From Marivivens niveibacter (GTDB lineage Bacteria; Pseudomonadota; Alphaproteobacteria; Rhodobacterales; Rhodobacteraceae): 64,000 nucleotides of DNA. Made by a program: the position numbers and the translations under genes. Positions 46,571 to 54,422 of the stretch are shown piece by piece; within the stretch, counting starts at the first letter, position 1; every line of letters starts with the position of its first letter. Under the pieces are notes generated by a model, which saw nothing but the letters and a program-made list of their open reading frames with translations, made no database searches and was not told where the DNA came from. The stretch lies in NCBI RefSeq assembly GCF_002150005.2, contig NZ_MSPP01000001.1, forward strand, positions 496,001 through 560,000, given 5' to 3'.

Positions 46571-46755
46571 CGCAAGAGGCATTGCGGAACGATCTATCTC
46601 TGCGCGCTTTGTTGCGTATTGCAACAACAGTCATTCACGATGCTGGTGTGGCGTTGCACCGATGGCCGTCTTTTGTGGAAAACGTCACCTGCTTTTCTGC
46701 TTTGTTTCTATACGTTCCAATCAGTACATCACTACAATACTACCATCAGATCTAG
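46474..46755 (+). CDS. Possible small protein or frameshifted continuation of the preceding gene
   Basis: A 93-codon frame from GTG 46474. The central part (WYEPIGSAEELVRALTQEAL, NDLSLRALLRIATTVIHDAG) has the alternation of a real helical protein, while the last 30 codons enter AT-rich DNA and look non-coding. No good ribosome-binding site is present, which favours a frameshift from the overlapping frame that starts at 46391. Confidence 0.3.
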   Translation: MAHGRSPCPDGGTCVAHWYEPIGSAEELVRALTQEALRNDLSLRALLRIATTVIHDAGVALHRWPSFVENVTCFSALFLYVPISTSLQYYHQI

Positions 46756-46963
46756 GAAATAAATTATCCCAAATTCATGTCCGATATAGGATCTGGAGAT
46801 GTTAGCAAAATTAACTGAATTGTTGTCAGATCGAATTGGTTCGATAAATCAAAGACCTGATATTTTATTTCCCAAGAATTTCGCAGTTTCGCCGAAAAAA
46901 CAGTTTGTAATGCGTGTTCGCGCGACCTTCATTTGTTTCAAATCGAACAACGAAGGTACTGGA
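46756..46963. promoter_or_regulatory. AT-rich leader of the replication genes
   Basis: A locally AT-rich stretch (about 46730-46870) directly before the primase-like gene. Its composition and position fit a promoter and possibly the element's replication origin, but I could not find a convincing iteron set. Confidence 0.35.
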
Positions 46964-47704
46964 ATGACGATCAGGTTCACGACATTTACGAGCGAAGCCC
47001 CGAAGCGGCTGACAAAGCATATCACTCTGCAGGACGGGGCACTGGTGACCGAGGCTGGCGGTTACATGACGCGCGGTATGTATGTGGTGGATGAATGTGC
47101 GAACATCTCTGAATTCGGGGACCATATCGCTTCATTGCGTACCAATCAGGCCCTGTCCTATGGCCTGCCCAAGGGTGCAGAAATGGGCATGGTCGTGACG
47201 CGCGCAGTGTATGAGGCGCTGCCCGTTGAACAGCGGGAGGGGCGTATCGCGCGGATCAACGACCATTTCGAATGGCCTGACGGTCCCGGCATTTTCATGA
47301 TCGATATTGATCCACCCAAAGATGCGTCGGCTTTGACGAAGTCCGAGGCGATCAACTTGATCCGCGGCGTTGCGCCTGAACTCAAGGATGTGCCCATGCT
47401 TTGGTATCCGTCATCCAGTAGCATGATCTATGCAGACGATGGCACTGAAATGTCAGGTCTGCGGGGGCAAAGGTTCTATGTTCCCGTGACCGATGCAAAG
47501 CAGATACCGGAGTTTGCGGAACATCTATGGGTGCGGTGCTGGGCGGCGGGTCATGGGTATATCGCCATCAGCAAATCGGGCAGTATCCTGAAGCGGACGA
47601 TTTTTGACAAAAGCGTCTATCAGCCCAGCCGCCTGGATTTTGCAGCGGGGGCGAGTACGGGCCCCCATTTGATCCAGCGCCGCGGCCAGCCGGAGGTAGT
47701 GTAA
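46964..47704 (+). CDS. Probable AEP-type primase (prim-pol) of the element
   Basis: 246 residues from ATG 46964, which has AAGG 7-9 bases upstream; the frame is open further up but AT-rich. FMIDIDPPKD gives the D-x-D metal motif expected for archaeo-eukaryotic primases (near residue 113), WYPSSSSMIYADDG resembles the small-residue motif before the second catalytic strand, and KSVYQPSRLDFAAG matches the third motif block seen in plasmid and phage prim-pols. The usual motif II His is not evident (GLRGQRFYV). The gene overlaps the helicase gene (TAATG), so both are co-translated. I infer a primase that starts replication of the element. Confidence 0.55.
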   Translation: MTIRFTTFTSEAPKRLTKHITLQDGALVTEAGGYMTRGMYVVDECANISEFGDHIASLRTNQALSYGLPKGAEMGMVVTRAVYEALPVEQREGRIARINDHFEWPDGPGIFMIDIDPPKDASALTKSEAINLIRGVAPELKDVPMLWYPSSSSMIYADDGTEMSGLRGQRFYVPVTDAKQIPEFAEHLWVRCWAAGHGYIAISKSGSILKRTIFDKSVYQPSRLDFAAGASTGPHLIQRRGQPEVV

Positions 47705-49680
47705 TGGGCGCGATGATCGATGATTTTCTGAATGTTGCCTCTGTCATGGTCGAAGAGGCATCAAAGGCCGAAGCGAAAAAGCGCGAGGATGAAGCGGCGC
47801 AGGCGGCTACAGATGACGCAGCTACGCAGCGCAAAATCTGGTTGGCGGAACGCCGCGATGAAATCATGCGCAAGCACGGTTTGACCGCAGCTGTCGCAGA
47901 TCAAATTCTGCTCCGCGCCGCCGATCAGCTGGAGTTGTCCGGAGAGTTTGAACTACATGTCGTCGATCCGAAAACCTTTGAGCCGGAAGTCGTAACGGTT
48001 CGGGACGTGCTGGAAAACCCGGACACATATCACAATCGCACGACGTTGGACCCGCTAGAACCAGAGTACTGCGATTACAAAAGCGTCGGTGTTTTGTTCC
48101 TGAAGGGTAGGGCGCCCAAACTTGTTTCGCAGGCTCATGGCGGCGCGACTTACGCATTGGTGCGCGGGATGTCCGAAAACACGATCGAGCGTATCCGGAT
48201 TGAATTCACGCCTGACAACCCTGCCGGTTTTGTCGATCGCTGTGTCGAGGCGTTGAGGGCCACTGGTCTGTATTACACGTCAGGATCGACGACGGTGTGC
48301 CGCAATGGTCAGCAATTCAAACCTGTCCGGACGGAACGTTTGGACTACGACCTGTCGCGGATCGTCGCGCCATTCAAATACGAGATGACTAAAAAAGGCC
48401 CCGCGCGCAAATCCATCGACATTCCGCGTCGGTTGCTGTTGCAGGTCGAAACGTTATGTGACGGCAAATTGCCGAAATTGGCGGGCACGTCGGACCATCC
48501 ACTGTGCCGCTTGGATGGAACCCTGATTGCCGATGCTGGCTATGATGACAAAACAGGCGTGTTTATTTTCAACGGGACCGACGCGGTGCCCGAGATTTCT
48601 CGCTCGTTCGACGCGCCCGCAATGAAAGCGGCGGTCGAAACCTGCCTGACACCATTTCGCGCCTATCATTTTCCGGACAAGGTGTTGGGGCGTACAGCGC
48701 TTCTTGCCGCTGTGATGACGGCCGTTTTGCGTCCGGCGTTAGATACCGCACCGATGATCGCTGTCAGCAGTCCCGAAGTTGGCGTGGGTAAATCGTTCAT
48801 CGCGCAGGCGCTTGGCGTGCTGGCGACTGGCGAATTGCCCCGTATGAAGAGCGTGGAAAGATCTGGCAGCGCGGAGATGCGCAAACTGCTGCACGCGGAT
48901 CTGCTCGAACAAAATCCGGTGATTATCTATGACAACATGGACGGCAATTTCCGGAACGAGGTGCTGACCAGCTTTATCGCGTCGCCGATTTGGTCAGACC
49001 GCATTCTGGGCGAAAGCCGGACAGGCGGTTCGATCCGTAACACCGCGCTATTGATTTCAAATGGCGTGAACATGACGTTTCCGCGTGGGATGAACCGTCG
49101 GTATCTGTTGATCGACCTCTTGCCAGCTTGCGACGATCACATCACTGCAGATTTCGGTTTCACGCCGCAGAGCGAGGCTAAACGCATGCGCGCAGACATC
49201 ATCTCGGCGGCATTGTCGATTGCGGTCGCGGCCCGCCCGGACAAAGCGTTGTCCGGAACTTTGGGATCGTTCGAAGGCTGGACACGCATGGTTAGGGACC
49301 CGATCCTGCGTCTGTCGCGGGAAATTCCCGAGCTGGGCCTTTGCGATCCACTGGACCTGTTCAAACAGGCAATCAGTGATGCATCCGAAGTCGAAACCTA
49401 TCATTCGTTCCTGTTCTCCTTGGCCGAAAAGTTCGGCCCAGAGGATTTCACGGCCGATCAAGTCCGCACTGCGATTTTCGCTGATGAGATGCTGGAACGC
49501 CTGTGCCGTGAAATCTCGGACTCTGATCCGTCGCTGTCGGTCCGAAGCGTAGCCGCGCTCATGTCGAAATTGAAAGGCGTCAACTATAACGGAGCCAAAC
49601 TAACCGCCCGCAAAAGGGCAGGAACCAACCTATGGCGCATCGAAGTGGAGGCGCCGAAAGCGATTATGAAGATCGTTTAA
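47704..49680 (+). CDS. AAA+/SF3-like helicase of the element (replication protein)
   Basis: 658 residues. The N-terminal third is charged and helical (VMVEEASKAEAKKREDEAAQ). The C-terminal part has a P loop AVSSPEVGVGKSFIAQ (near 359), Walker B VIIYDNMDG (near 405), a sensor-like NTALLISNGVNM and an arginine-finger-like RGMNRRYLLIDL (near 460). This is the layout of a D5/SF3-type or related primase-associated helicase. It probably unwinds the element's origin with the upstream primase-like protein. A winged-helix-like end follows (about 590-650). A strong terminator ends the pair. The specific family is not recognised. Confidence 0.6.
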   Translation: MGAMIDDFLNVASVMVEEASKAEAKKREDEAAQAATDDAATQRKIWLAERRDEIMRKHGLTAAVADQILLRAADQLELSGEFELHVVDPKTFEPEVVTVRDVLENPDTYHNRTTLDPLEPEYCDYKSVGVLFLKGRAPKLVSQAHGGATYALVRGMSENTIERIRIEFTPDNPAGFVDRCVEALRATGLYYTSGSTTVCRNGQQFKPVRTERLDYDLSRIVAPFKYEMTKKGPARKSIDIPRRLLLQVETLCDGKLPKLAGTSDHPLCRLDGTLIADAGYDDKTGVFIFNGTDAVPEISRSFDAPAMKAAVETCLTPFRAYHFPDKVLGRTALLAAVMTAVLRPALDTAPMIAVSSPEVGVGKSFIAQALGVLATGELPRMKSVERSGSAEMRKLLHADLLEQNPVIIYDNMDGNFRNEVLTSFIASPIWSDRILGESRTGGSIRNTALLISNGVNMTFPRGMNRRYLLIDLLPACDDHITADFGFTPQSEAKRMRADIISAALSIAVAARPDKALSGTLGSFEGWTRMVRDPILRLSREIPELGLCDPLDLFKQAISDASEVETYHSFLFSLAEKFGPEDFTADQVRTAIFADEMLERLCREISDSDPSLSVRSVAALMSKLKGVNYNGAKLTARKRAGTNLWRIEVEAPKAIMKIV

Positions 49681-49695
49681 TAATGGAGACCATGT

Positions 49696-49735
49696 AAAAT
49701 GCGCCCTTTTTACTGACGCGAAAGGGCGCATTTTC
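49696..49735. terminator. rho-independent terminator after the helicase gene
   Basis: AAAATGCGCCCTTT, loop of about 10, AAAGGGCGCATTTT: a perfect stem of about 13 pairs with a T-rich end. Confidence 0.85.
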
Positions 49736-49936
49736 TGTCTGATATTCGGTCAGTTCAAATTTGGCTTCGATCGCGTGTGATTTGTCGAATTTCAACCGCA
49801 TCGCTTGCCGCCAGGTTACGTTGATTGTCCCGTCAGGTATACATCACGAAGCAGGTGCATTTTATGCGAAGGGCACCCGCAGTCGTTTCCTTTCGGAACC
49901 AAGCCCTTGTGGAAGTGCTTCCCATGCTTGTCATGG

Positions 49937-49965
49937 TTGAAAAAATTGGTTTAAGTGAATGCATA
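49937..49965 (+). promoter_or_regulatory. candidate promoter of sat-cysC
   Basis: TTGAAA at 49937-49942, a 17-base spacer, and TGCATA at 49960-49965, in an AT-rich stretch just upstream of ATG 49983. The distance to the start leaves almost no leader, so initiation may be slightly different. Confidence 0.35.
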
Positions 49966-49982
49966 TTTTATAAGGTTTATTT

Positions 49983-51695
49983 ATGCATTCTACACATACC
50001 CCGATCCCCGAGCTGTATGTATCGTACGACTCTGCCCAGAAACTGAAAGTCGAAGCTGCTGATCTGACCAGCCACGACCTGACGCCGCGCCAGATTTGCG
50101 ATCTGGAGCTGTTGATGAACGGCGGTTTCAACCCGCTGAAAGGTTTCCTGTCGGAAGAAGATTACAACGGCGTCGTGGAAAACATGCGCTTGGCAGACGG
50201 CCAGCTGTGGCCAATGCCGATCACTCTGGACGTGACCGAAGATTTCGCATCGAAAATCGAACTGGGTCAGGACATCGCCCTGCGTGACCAAGAAGGCGTC
50301 ATTCTGGCGACCATGACTGTCACCGACAAATGGGAACCAAACAAATCGCGCGAAGCTGAAAAAGTATTCGGCGCGGACGATCTGGCGCACCCTGCGGTCA
50401 ACTATCTGCACAACACCGCTGGTAAAATCTATCTGGGCGGCCCTGTCACCGGCATTCAGCAGCCCGTTCACTATGATTTCCGCGGTCGCCGCGACACGCC
50501 AAACGAACTGCGCGCCTATTTCCGCAAAATGGGCTGGCGCAAGGTTGTTGCGTTCCAAACCCGTAACCCTCTGCACCGCGCGCACCAGGAACTGACGTTC
50601 CGCGCCGCACGCGAAGCGCAGGCCAACCTGCTGATCCACCCTGTTGTCGGCATGACCAAACCGGGCGACGTGGACCATTTCACCCGCGTGCGCTGCTACG
50701 AAGCGGTTCTGGACAAATACCCAGCGGCCACCACCACCATGTCGCTGCTGAACCTTGCTATGCGTATGGCTGGCCCGCGCGAAGCTGTCTGGCACGGCCT
50801 GATCCGTAAAAACCACGGCTGTACCCACTTTATCGTTGGTCGCGACCACGCTGGCCCTGGCAAAAACTCGGCTGGCGAAGATTTCTACGGCCCATATGAC
50901 GCGCAGGATCTGTTCCGCGAACACCAGTCCGAAATCGGCATCGAAATGGTCGACTTCAAACACATGGTTTACGTGCAGGAACGCGCACAATACGAACCAG
51001 CGGACGAGATCGCAGACAAAGACGACGTGACCATCCTGAACATCTCGGGCACCGAACTGCGTCGCCGTCTGGCCGAAGGTCTGGAAATTCCGGAATGGTT
51101 CAGCTTCCCCGAGGTTGTGACCGAACTACGCAAAACCAAACCGCCACGTTCGAAACAAGGCTTTACCGTGTTCTTCACCGGTTTCTCGGGCTCGGGCAAA
51201 TCGACCATCGCGAACGCGCTGATGGTGAAACTGATGGAAATGGGCGGCCGCCCTGTGACCCTGCTGGACGGTGACATCGTTCGTAAGAACCTGTCGTCGG
51301 AACTGGGCTTCTCGAAAGAGCACCGCGACCTGAACATCCGCCGCATCGGCTATGTAGCGTCCGAGATCACCAAAAACGGTGGTATCGCGATCTGTGCGCC
51401 TATCGCGCCATACACCGCAACCCGCCGCGCTGTTCGTGAAGACATCGAACAATACGGTGCCTTTGTCGAAGTCCACGTTGCGACCACGATCGAAGAATGC
51501 GAACGCCGTGACCGCAAAGGCCTGTATAAACTGGCACGCGAAGGCAAAATCAAAGAGTTCACCGGTATCTCTGACCCATACGAGACCCCAACGAACGCAG
51601 AACTGGTTGTCGAAACCGAAAACGTCGAAGTCGACAACTGCGCACATCAGGTTCTGCTGAAACTGGAAAGCATGGGTCTGATCTCGGGCAAATAA
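49983..51695 (+). CDS. Bifunctional sulfate adenylyltransferase / adenylylsulfate kinase
   Basis: 570 residues. Residues about 1-385 form ATP sulfurylase (PUA-like start ELYVSYDSAQK, QTRNPLHRAHQELTFRAA with the HxxH-type motif, GRDHAGPGKN, ISGTELRRRLAEG). Residues about 395-570 form APS kinase (FFTGFSGSGKSTIANAL P loop, DGDIVRKNLSSELGFSKEHRDLNIRRIGYVA, YKLAREGKIKEFTGISDPYE). It makes APS and then PAPS from sulfate and ATP. PAPS is used for assimilation or as sulfate donor, and a sulfotransferase gene lies about 5 kb away. The protein is usually annotated Sat/CysC fusion in Rhodobacteraceae. A terminator follows. Confidence 0.96.
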   Translation: MHSTHTPIPELYVSYDSAQKLKVEAADLTSHDLTPRQICDLELLMNGGFNPLKGFLSEEDYNGVVENMRLADGQLWPMPITLDVTEDFASKIELGQDIALRDQEGVILATMTVTDKWEPNKSREAEKVFGADDLAHPAVNYLHNTAGKIYLGGPVTGIQQPVHYDFRGRRDTPNELRAYFRKMGWRKVVAFQTRNPLHRAHQELTFRAAREAQANLLIHPVVGMTKPGDVDHFTRVRCYEAVLDKYPAATTTMSLLNLAMRMAGPREAVWHGLIRKNHGCTHFIVGRDHAGPGKNSAGEDFYGPYDAQDLFREHQSEIGIEMVDFKHMVYVQERAQYEPADEIADKDDVTILNISGTELRRRLAEGLEIPEWFSFPEVVTELRKTKPPRSKQGFTVFFTGFSGSGKSTIANALMVKLMEMGGRPVTLLDGDIVRKNLSSELGFSKEHRDLNIRRIGYVASEITKNGGIAICAPIAPYTATRRAVREDIEQYGAFVEVHVATTIEECERRDRKGLYKLAREGKIKEFTGISDPYETPTNAELVVETENVEVDNCAHQVLLKLESMGLISGK

Positions 51696-51713
51696 GCCCC
51701 AGACCGACATAAA

Positions 51714-51747
51714 AACAAAAGCCCCGGCCTTTCGGTCGGGGATTTGG
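51714..51747 (+). terminator. rho-independent terminator after sat-cysC
   Basis: AAAAGCCCCGGCC, loop TTTC, GGTCGGGGATTT: a stem of about 8 pairs with one interruption, with A tract before and T-containing tract after. Confidence 0.65.
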
Positions 51748-51954
51748 CGTTAGCGAGTTTTCCCTGTCGTGGTGTGGCCTGAGCCCCTGAAACACATCGA
51801 GTCTTGTGTAGAGTCAGTCCTGATATATGAAACAAGGTTCACCGACGAATAGATTACTCAAATGATCAAGTAGCAGGATGGGCTTGTGCCGTTTAAGTTC
51901 CGATCCTTTTGTGCAATATGTAGCCTTTCGTTCGAAGGCCAAGGGGCTTTTGTA
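51748..51954. other. non-coding stretch between sat-cysC terminator and first IS
   Basis: About 200 bases without a supported gene or regulatory site. It may be a remnant of sequence disrupted by IS insertions. Confidence 0.4.
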
Positions 51955-52036
51955 TGAGCTACCCCCCATTTATCGGATATTGAATAGCCCCGTGTATTGT
52001 GGACGCCTTCTTCGCTAACTTTGAGGCAAGGAGGCC

Positions 52037-52309
52037 ATGATGGGCACAGGAAATTTCACAGACGATTTCAAGCGCGATGCGGTCGCGCAGATTACTGAAC
52101 GAGGCTATCCGGTGAAGGAAGTTTCGGAACGGTTGGGTGTCAGCACGCATTCTCTCTATGCGTGGAAGCGCAAGTTTGCGGAGTCGGTGTCCGGCGACAG
52201 CGAGAAGGACGCCGAGATCCGCAGGCTGAAGCGCGAGCTGCTTCGTGTGACGGAAGAGCGGGATATCTTAAAAAAGGTCACCGCGTATTTCGCCAGGGAT
52301 GCAAAGTGA
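52037..52309 (+). CDS. IS3-family transposase orfA (helix-turn-helix)
   Basis: 90 residues. FTDDFKRDAVAQITERGYPVKEVSERLGVS followed by SLYAWKRKF is the IS3 OrfA HTH that binds the IS ends. A leucine-zipper-like tail follows (EIRRLKRELLRVTEERDILKK). The stop lies 11 bases inside orfB. An A6G run (CTTAAAAAAGG, 52267-52277) near the end is the classical slippery site for -1 frameshifting that produces the OrfAB transposase. Confidence 0.9.
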   Translation: MMGTGNFTDDFKRDAVAQITERGYPVKEVSERLGVSTHSLYAWKRKFAESVSGDSEKDAEIRRLKRELLRVTEERDILKKVTAYFARDAK

Positions 52310-53219
52310 GTGGAGCCATTGTGGCGCCATTGGTTCGAGCCAAATGGCGACCGCGTTCGTTGCCGAGCATCGCGAACTATTCTCAGTTCGTGCGATGTGC
52401 CGTTGTCTGAGGATACAGCCGAGTGGGTTCTATGCGTGGCTGAAGGCCCCGTTGAGACGACGGGCCATTGAAGACCAACGCCAGACTGCGATGCTGCAAG
52501 AGGCGTGGGTGGAAAGCTGTAAGGTCTACGGATATCGCAAGCTGCATGACGACCTGCTCGAGCAAGGTGAAAGTGTCTGCCTGAACCGTGTGGCCCGTCT
52601 GACCCGACTGGCCGGGATCAAAGCGCAAATTGGCTACAAGCGCCGCCCCCGCAGGTATGGTGGCAAGCCATCATTCATCGTGGATAACATACTGGACCGG
52701 CAATTCGACGTGGCCGCCGCCGACCAAGCCTGGGTCACCGATATTACCTATATCCGCACACACGAAGGCTTTGCGTATCTGGCTGTCGTCATCGACCTCT
52801 ATTCTCGGCTGGTCGTCGGATGGTCGATGCAAAGCAGGCAGACGACCGATATCGTCCTGCAAGCACTGCTGATGGCGATCTGGCGTCGCAAACCCCGCGA
52901 CAAGGTCCTGATCCACTCAGACCAGGGCAGCCAATTCACCAGCATGGATTGGGCTGCATTCCTCCGCACCCACAAACTGGAACATTCGATGAGCCGGAGA
53001 GGTAATTGCCACGATAACGCCGTTGCCGAGAGCTTCTTCAACCTGCTCAACCGCGAACGGATCCGGCGGCGGACATACCGCACACGCGCAGAAGCAAGGC
53101 AGGATGTGTTCGACTACATCGAAATGTTCTACAATCCGAAACGCAAGCACGCGCATAACGACATGCTGTCGCCGATTGAGTTCGAACGGCAACAGAAACT
53201 GAAAAACCAAGGCGTCTAA
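52299..53219 (+). CDS. IS3-family transposase orfB (DDE integrase)
   Basis: 306 residues in the frame as drawn; the functional protein is probably the OrfAB fusion. The DDE core has Asp in WVTDITYIRTHEGF, Asp in LIHSDQGSQFTS, and Glu in NAVAESFFNLLNRE. The HTH_21-type stretch CRCLRIQPSGFYAWLKAPL and YGYRKLHDDLLEQG precede it. It is full-length without internal stops, so the copy may be active apart from the missing right end. Confidence 0.92.
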   Translation: MQSEWSHCGAIGSSQMATAFVAEHRELFSVRAMCRCLRIQPSGFYAWLKAPLRRRAIEDQRQTAMLQEAWVESCKVYGYRKLHDDLLEQGESVCLNRVARLTRLAGIKAQIGYKRRPRRYGGKPSFIVDNILDRQFDVAAADQAWVTDITYIRTHEGFAYLAVVIDLYSRLVVGWSMQSRQTTDIVLQALLMAIWRRKPRDKVLIHSDQGSQFTSMDWAAFLRTHKLEHSMSRRGNCHDNAVAESFFNLLNRERIRRRTYRTRAEARQDVFDYIEMFYNPKRKHAHNDMLSPIEFERQQKLKNQGV

Positions 53220-53269
53220 GAAACGCGGGGGGTAATCCCCCCGTTTTTGCGGGGGCTTGGTCGTAGAAT

Positions 53270-54097
53270 TTACGCGGCCATTCTCAGTTTTTGGGCAGGG
53301 GTCATCCCGCCGTTGCCCATGTTGGGACGTTCGTTGTTGTAGGACCAGAGCCACTCGGTGGCAATATGCTGCACCTGGTCGATGCTCTCGAAGATATGTA
53401 GGTCCAGCCATTCGTGCCTGACCGTTCGATTGTAGCGCTCGACATAGGCGTTCTGCTGGGGTTTGCTGGGCTGGATGTGGGCCAGGGCGATGCCCTTGTG
53501 CTCTGCCCATTCCATGAGGGTGCCGCTGATGTATTCCGGGCCGTTGTCGACCCTGATCGTCTTGGGCGCACCGCGCCATTCGATGATCTGGTTCAACGCC
53601 CGGACGACCCGCTCGGCAGGCAGCGAGAAGTCGATCTCGATGCCCAGGCCCTCGCGATTGAAGTCGTCCAGCACGTTCAGCAGCCGGAACTGGCGCCCAT
53701 CCCCCAGCCTGTCGGCCATGAAATCCATGGACCAGACCTCATTCGCAGCTTCCGGAACCGCCAGGGCCTCGGGCTTGTCCCGCTTCAAACGCTTGCGGGG
53801 CTTGATCCTGAGGTTCAGTTCCAGCTCGCGGTAGATCCGGTAGACCCGCTTGTGGTTCCAGCCATGTCCCTGGACGTTGCGCAGGTACAGAAAGCACAGG
53901 CCGAAGCCCCAGGTCTTCTTCGCCGTCGTCAGTCCGAGCAGCAGATCGGCGATCTGCTCGTTCTCTTCGTCCAGCTTGGGGCTGTACCGATAGCACGTCT
54001 CACTGACGTCGAGCGCCCGGCACGCCAGCGCTATGCTGACGCCCTTCATCGCCAGCGCTTTCACGGCCAACTCTCGGCGCTGAGCTGGCCGTCTCAT
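53270..54097 (-). CDS. IS3-family (IS407-like) transposase orfB
   Basis: 275 residues. HTH_21-like [36 protein letters not shown], then the DDE core: Asp in [11 protein letters not shown], Asp in [12 protein letters not shown], Glu in [16 protein letters not shown]. The ending [11 protein letters not shown] is intact. The start overlaps the orfA stop by 4 bases next to an A7 run (54097-54103), a typical frameshift site. Confidence 0.92.
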   Translation of the reverse strand: MRRPAQRRELAVKALAMKGVSIALACRALDVSETCYRYSPKLDEENEQIADLLLGLTTAKKTWGFGLCFLYLRNVQGHGWNHKRVYRIYRELELNLRIKPRKRLKRDKPEALAVPEAANEVWSMDFMADRLGDGRQFRLLNVLDDFNREGLGIEIDFSLPAERVVRALNQIIEWRGAPKTIRVDNGPEYISGTLMEWAEHKGIALAHIQPSKPQQNAYVERYNRTVRHEWLDLHIFESIDQVQHIATEWLWSYNNERPNMGNGGMTPAQKLRMAA

Positions 54098-54375
54098 TTT
54101 TTTCCGAGCGCCTCCTTCAGGAGGTCATTCTGCATGCTGACGTCGGCATACATGCGCTTCAGGCGGCGGTTCTCCTCCGCCATCGACTTCATCTCGCTGA
54201 TCAGGCTGGCGTCCATCCCACCGTACTTCGCCCGCCATTTGTACAGTGTAGCACTGCTCATCCCGTGCTCACGGCACAGCTCGGCTGCAGGTACTCCGCC
54301 TTCCATCTGGCGCAGCACAGTCATGATCTGCGCTTCGGTAAATCGTGTCTTCTTCATCAGAATCTCCTCGTTCAT
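54094..54375 (-). CDS. IS3-family (IS407-like) transposase orfA
   Basis: 93 residues. [20 protein letters not shown] and [24 protein letters not shown] form the HTH_Tnp_1 domain, followed by a helical zone [24 protein letters not shown] second possible start lies at the internal Met (MKKTRF). Confidence 0.92.
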   Translation of the reverse strand: MNEEILMKKTRFTEAQIMTVLRQMEGGVPAAELCREHGMSSATLYKWRAKYGGMDASLISEMKSMAEENRRLKRMYADVSMQNDLLKEALGKK

Positions 54376-54422
54376 CCTGCCGAGAAAATTCTACTTCCGC
54401 ATCCCCTTAAGATCGGGGGGGA

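Larger units (their letters stand above)
44263..49735. mobile_element. putative integrative element or satellite at tRNA-Ser (right end undefined)
   Basis: Next to the tRNA-Ser 3' end lie a tyrosine integrase, at least three small unknown genes, a probable primase gene and a AAA+ helicase gene, followed by a strong terminator and then the core gene sat-cysC. This is the minimal content of a site-specific, self-replicating element; no capsid, conjugation or regulatory (cI-like) genes are seen. I searched by eye for a second copy of the tRNA 3' end at 49.7-52 kb and found none, so the right limit is only the terminator position and the element may be degraded. Confidence 0.55.
49681..49982. other. 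intergenic region between element and sat-cysC
   Basis: 302 bases. It contains the terminator of the helicase gene and, near its right end, a promoter candidate for sat-cysC. No credible gene, and no visible copy of the tRNA-Ser 3' end. Confidence 0.45.
51955..53232 (+). mobile_element. IS3-family insertion sequence (first copy, right end truncated)
   Basis: The left end begins TGAGCTACCCCCCATTT at 51955. The element carries overlapping orfA and orfB on the plus strand. At the right end only part of the matching inverted repeat (TACCCCCC read inward from 53232) is seen; the outer TGAGC is missing where the second IS begins. No target duplication can be recognised. Confidence 0.75.

Noticed and set aside
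49752-49765. CAAATTTGG shared between the DNA just past tRNA-Ser (near 44275) and the gap before sat-cysC as a direct repeat
   Set aside because: Only 9 bases, AT-rich, and outside the tRNA sequence itself; too short to support an attachment-site pair.
54172-54183. CTCCTCCGCCAT in the second IS, identical to 12 bases at the tRNA-Ser 3' end, as a possible right attachment site
   Set aside because: It is inside the orfA coding sequence of an IS that came in independently; a short GC-rich match is best explained by chance.
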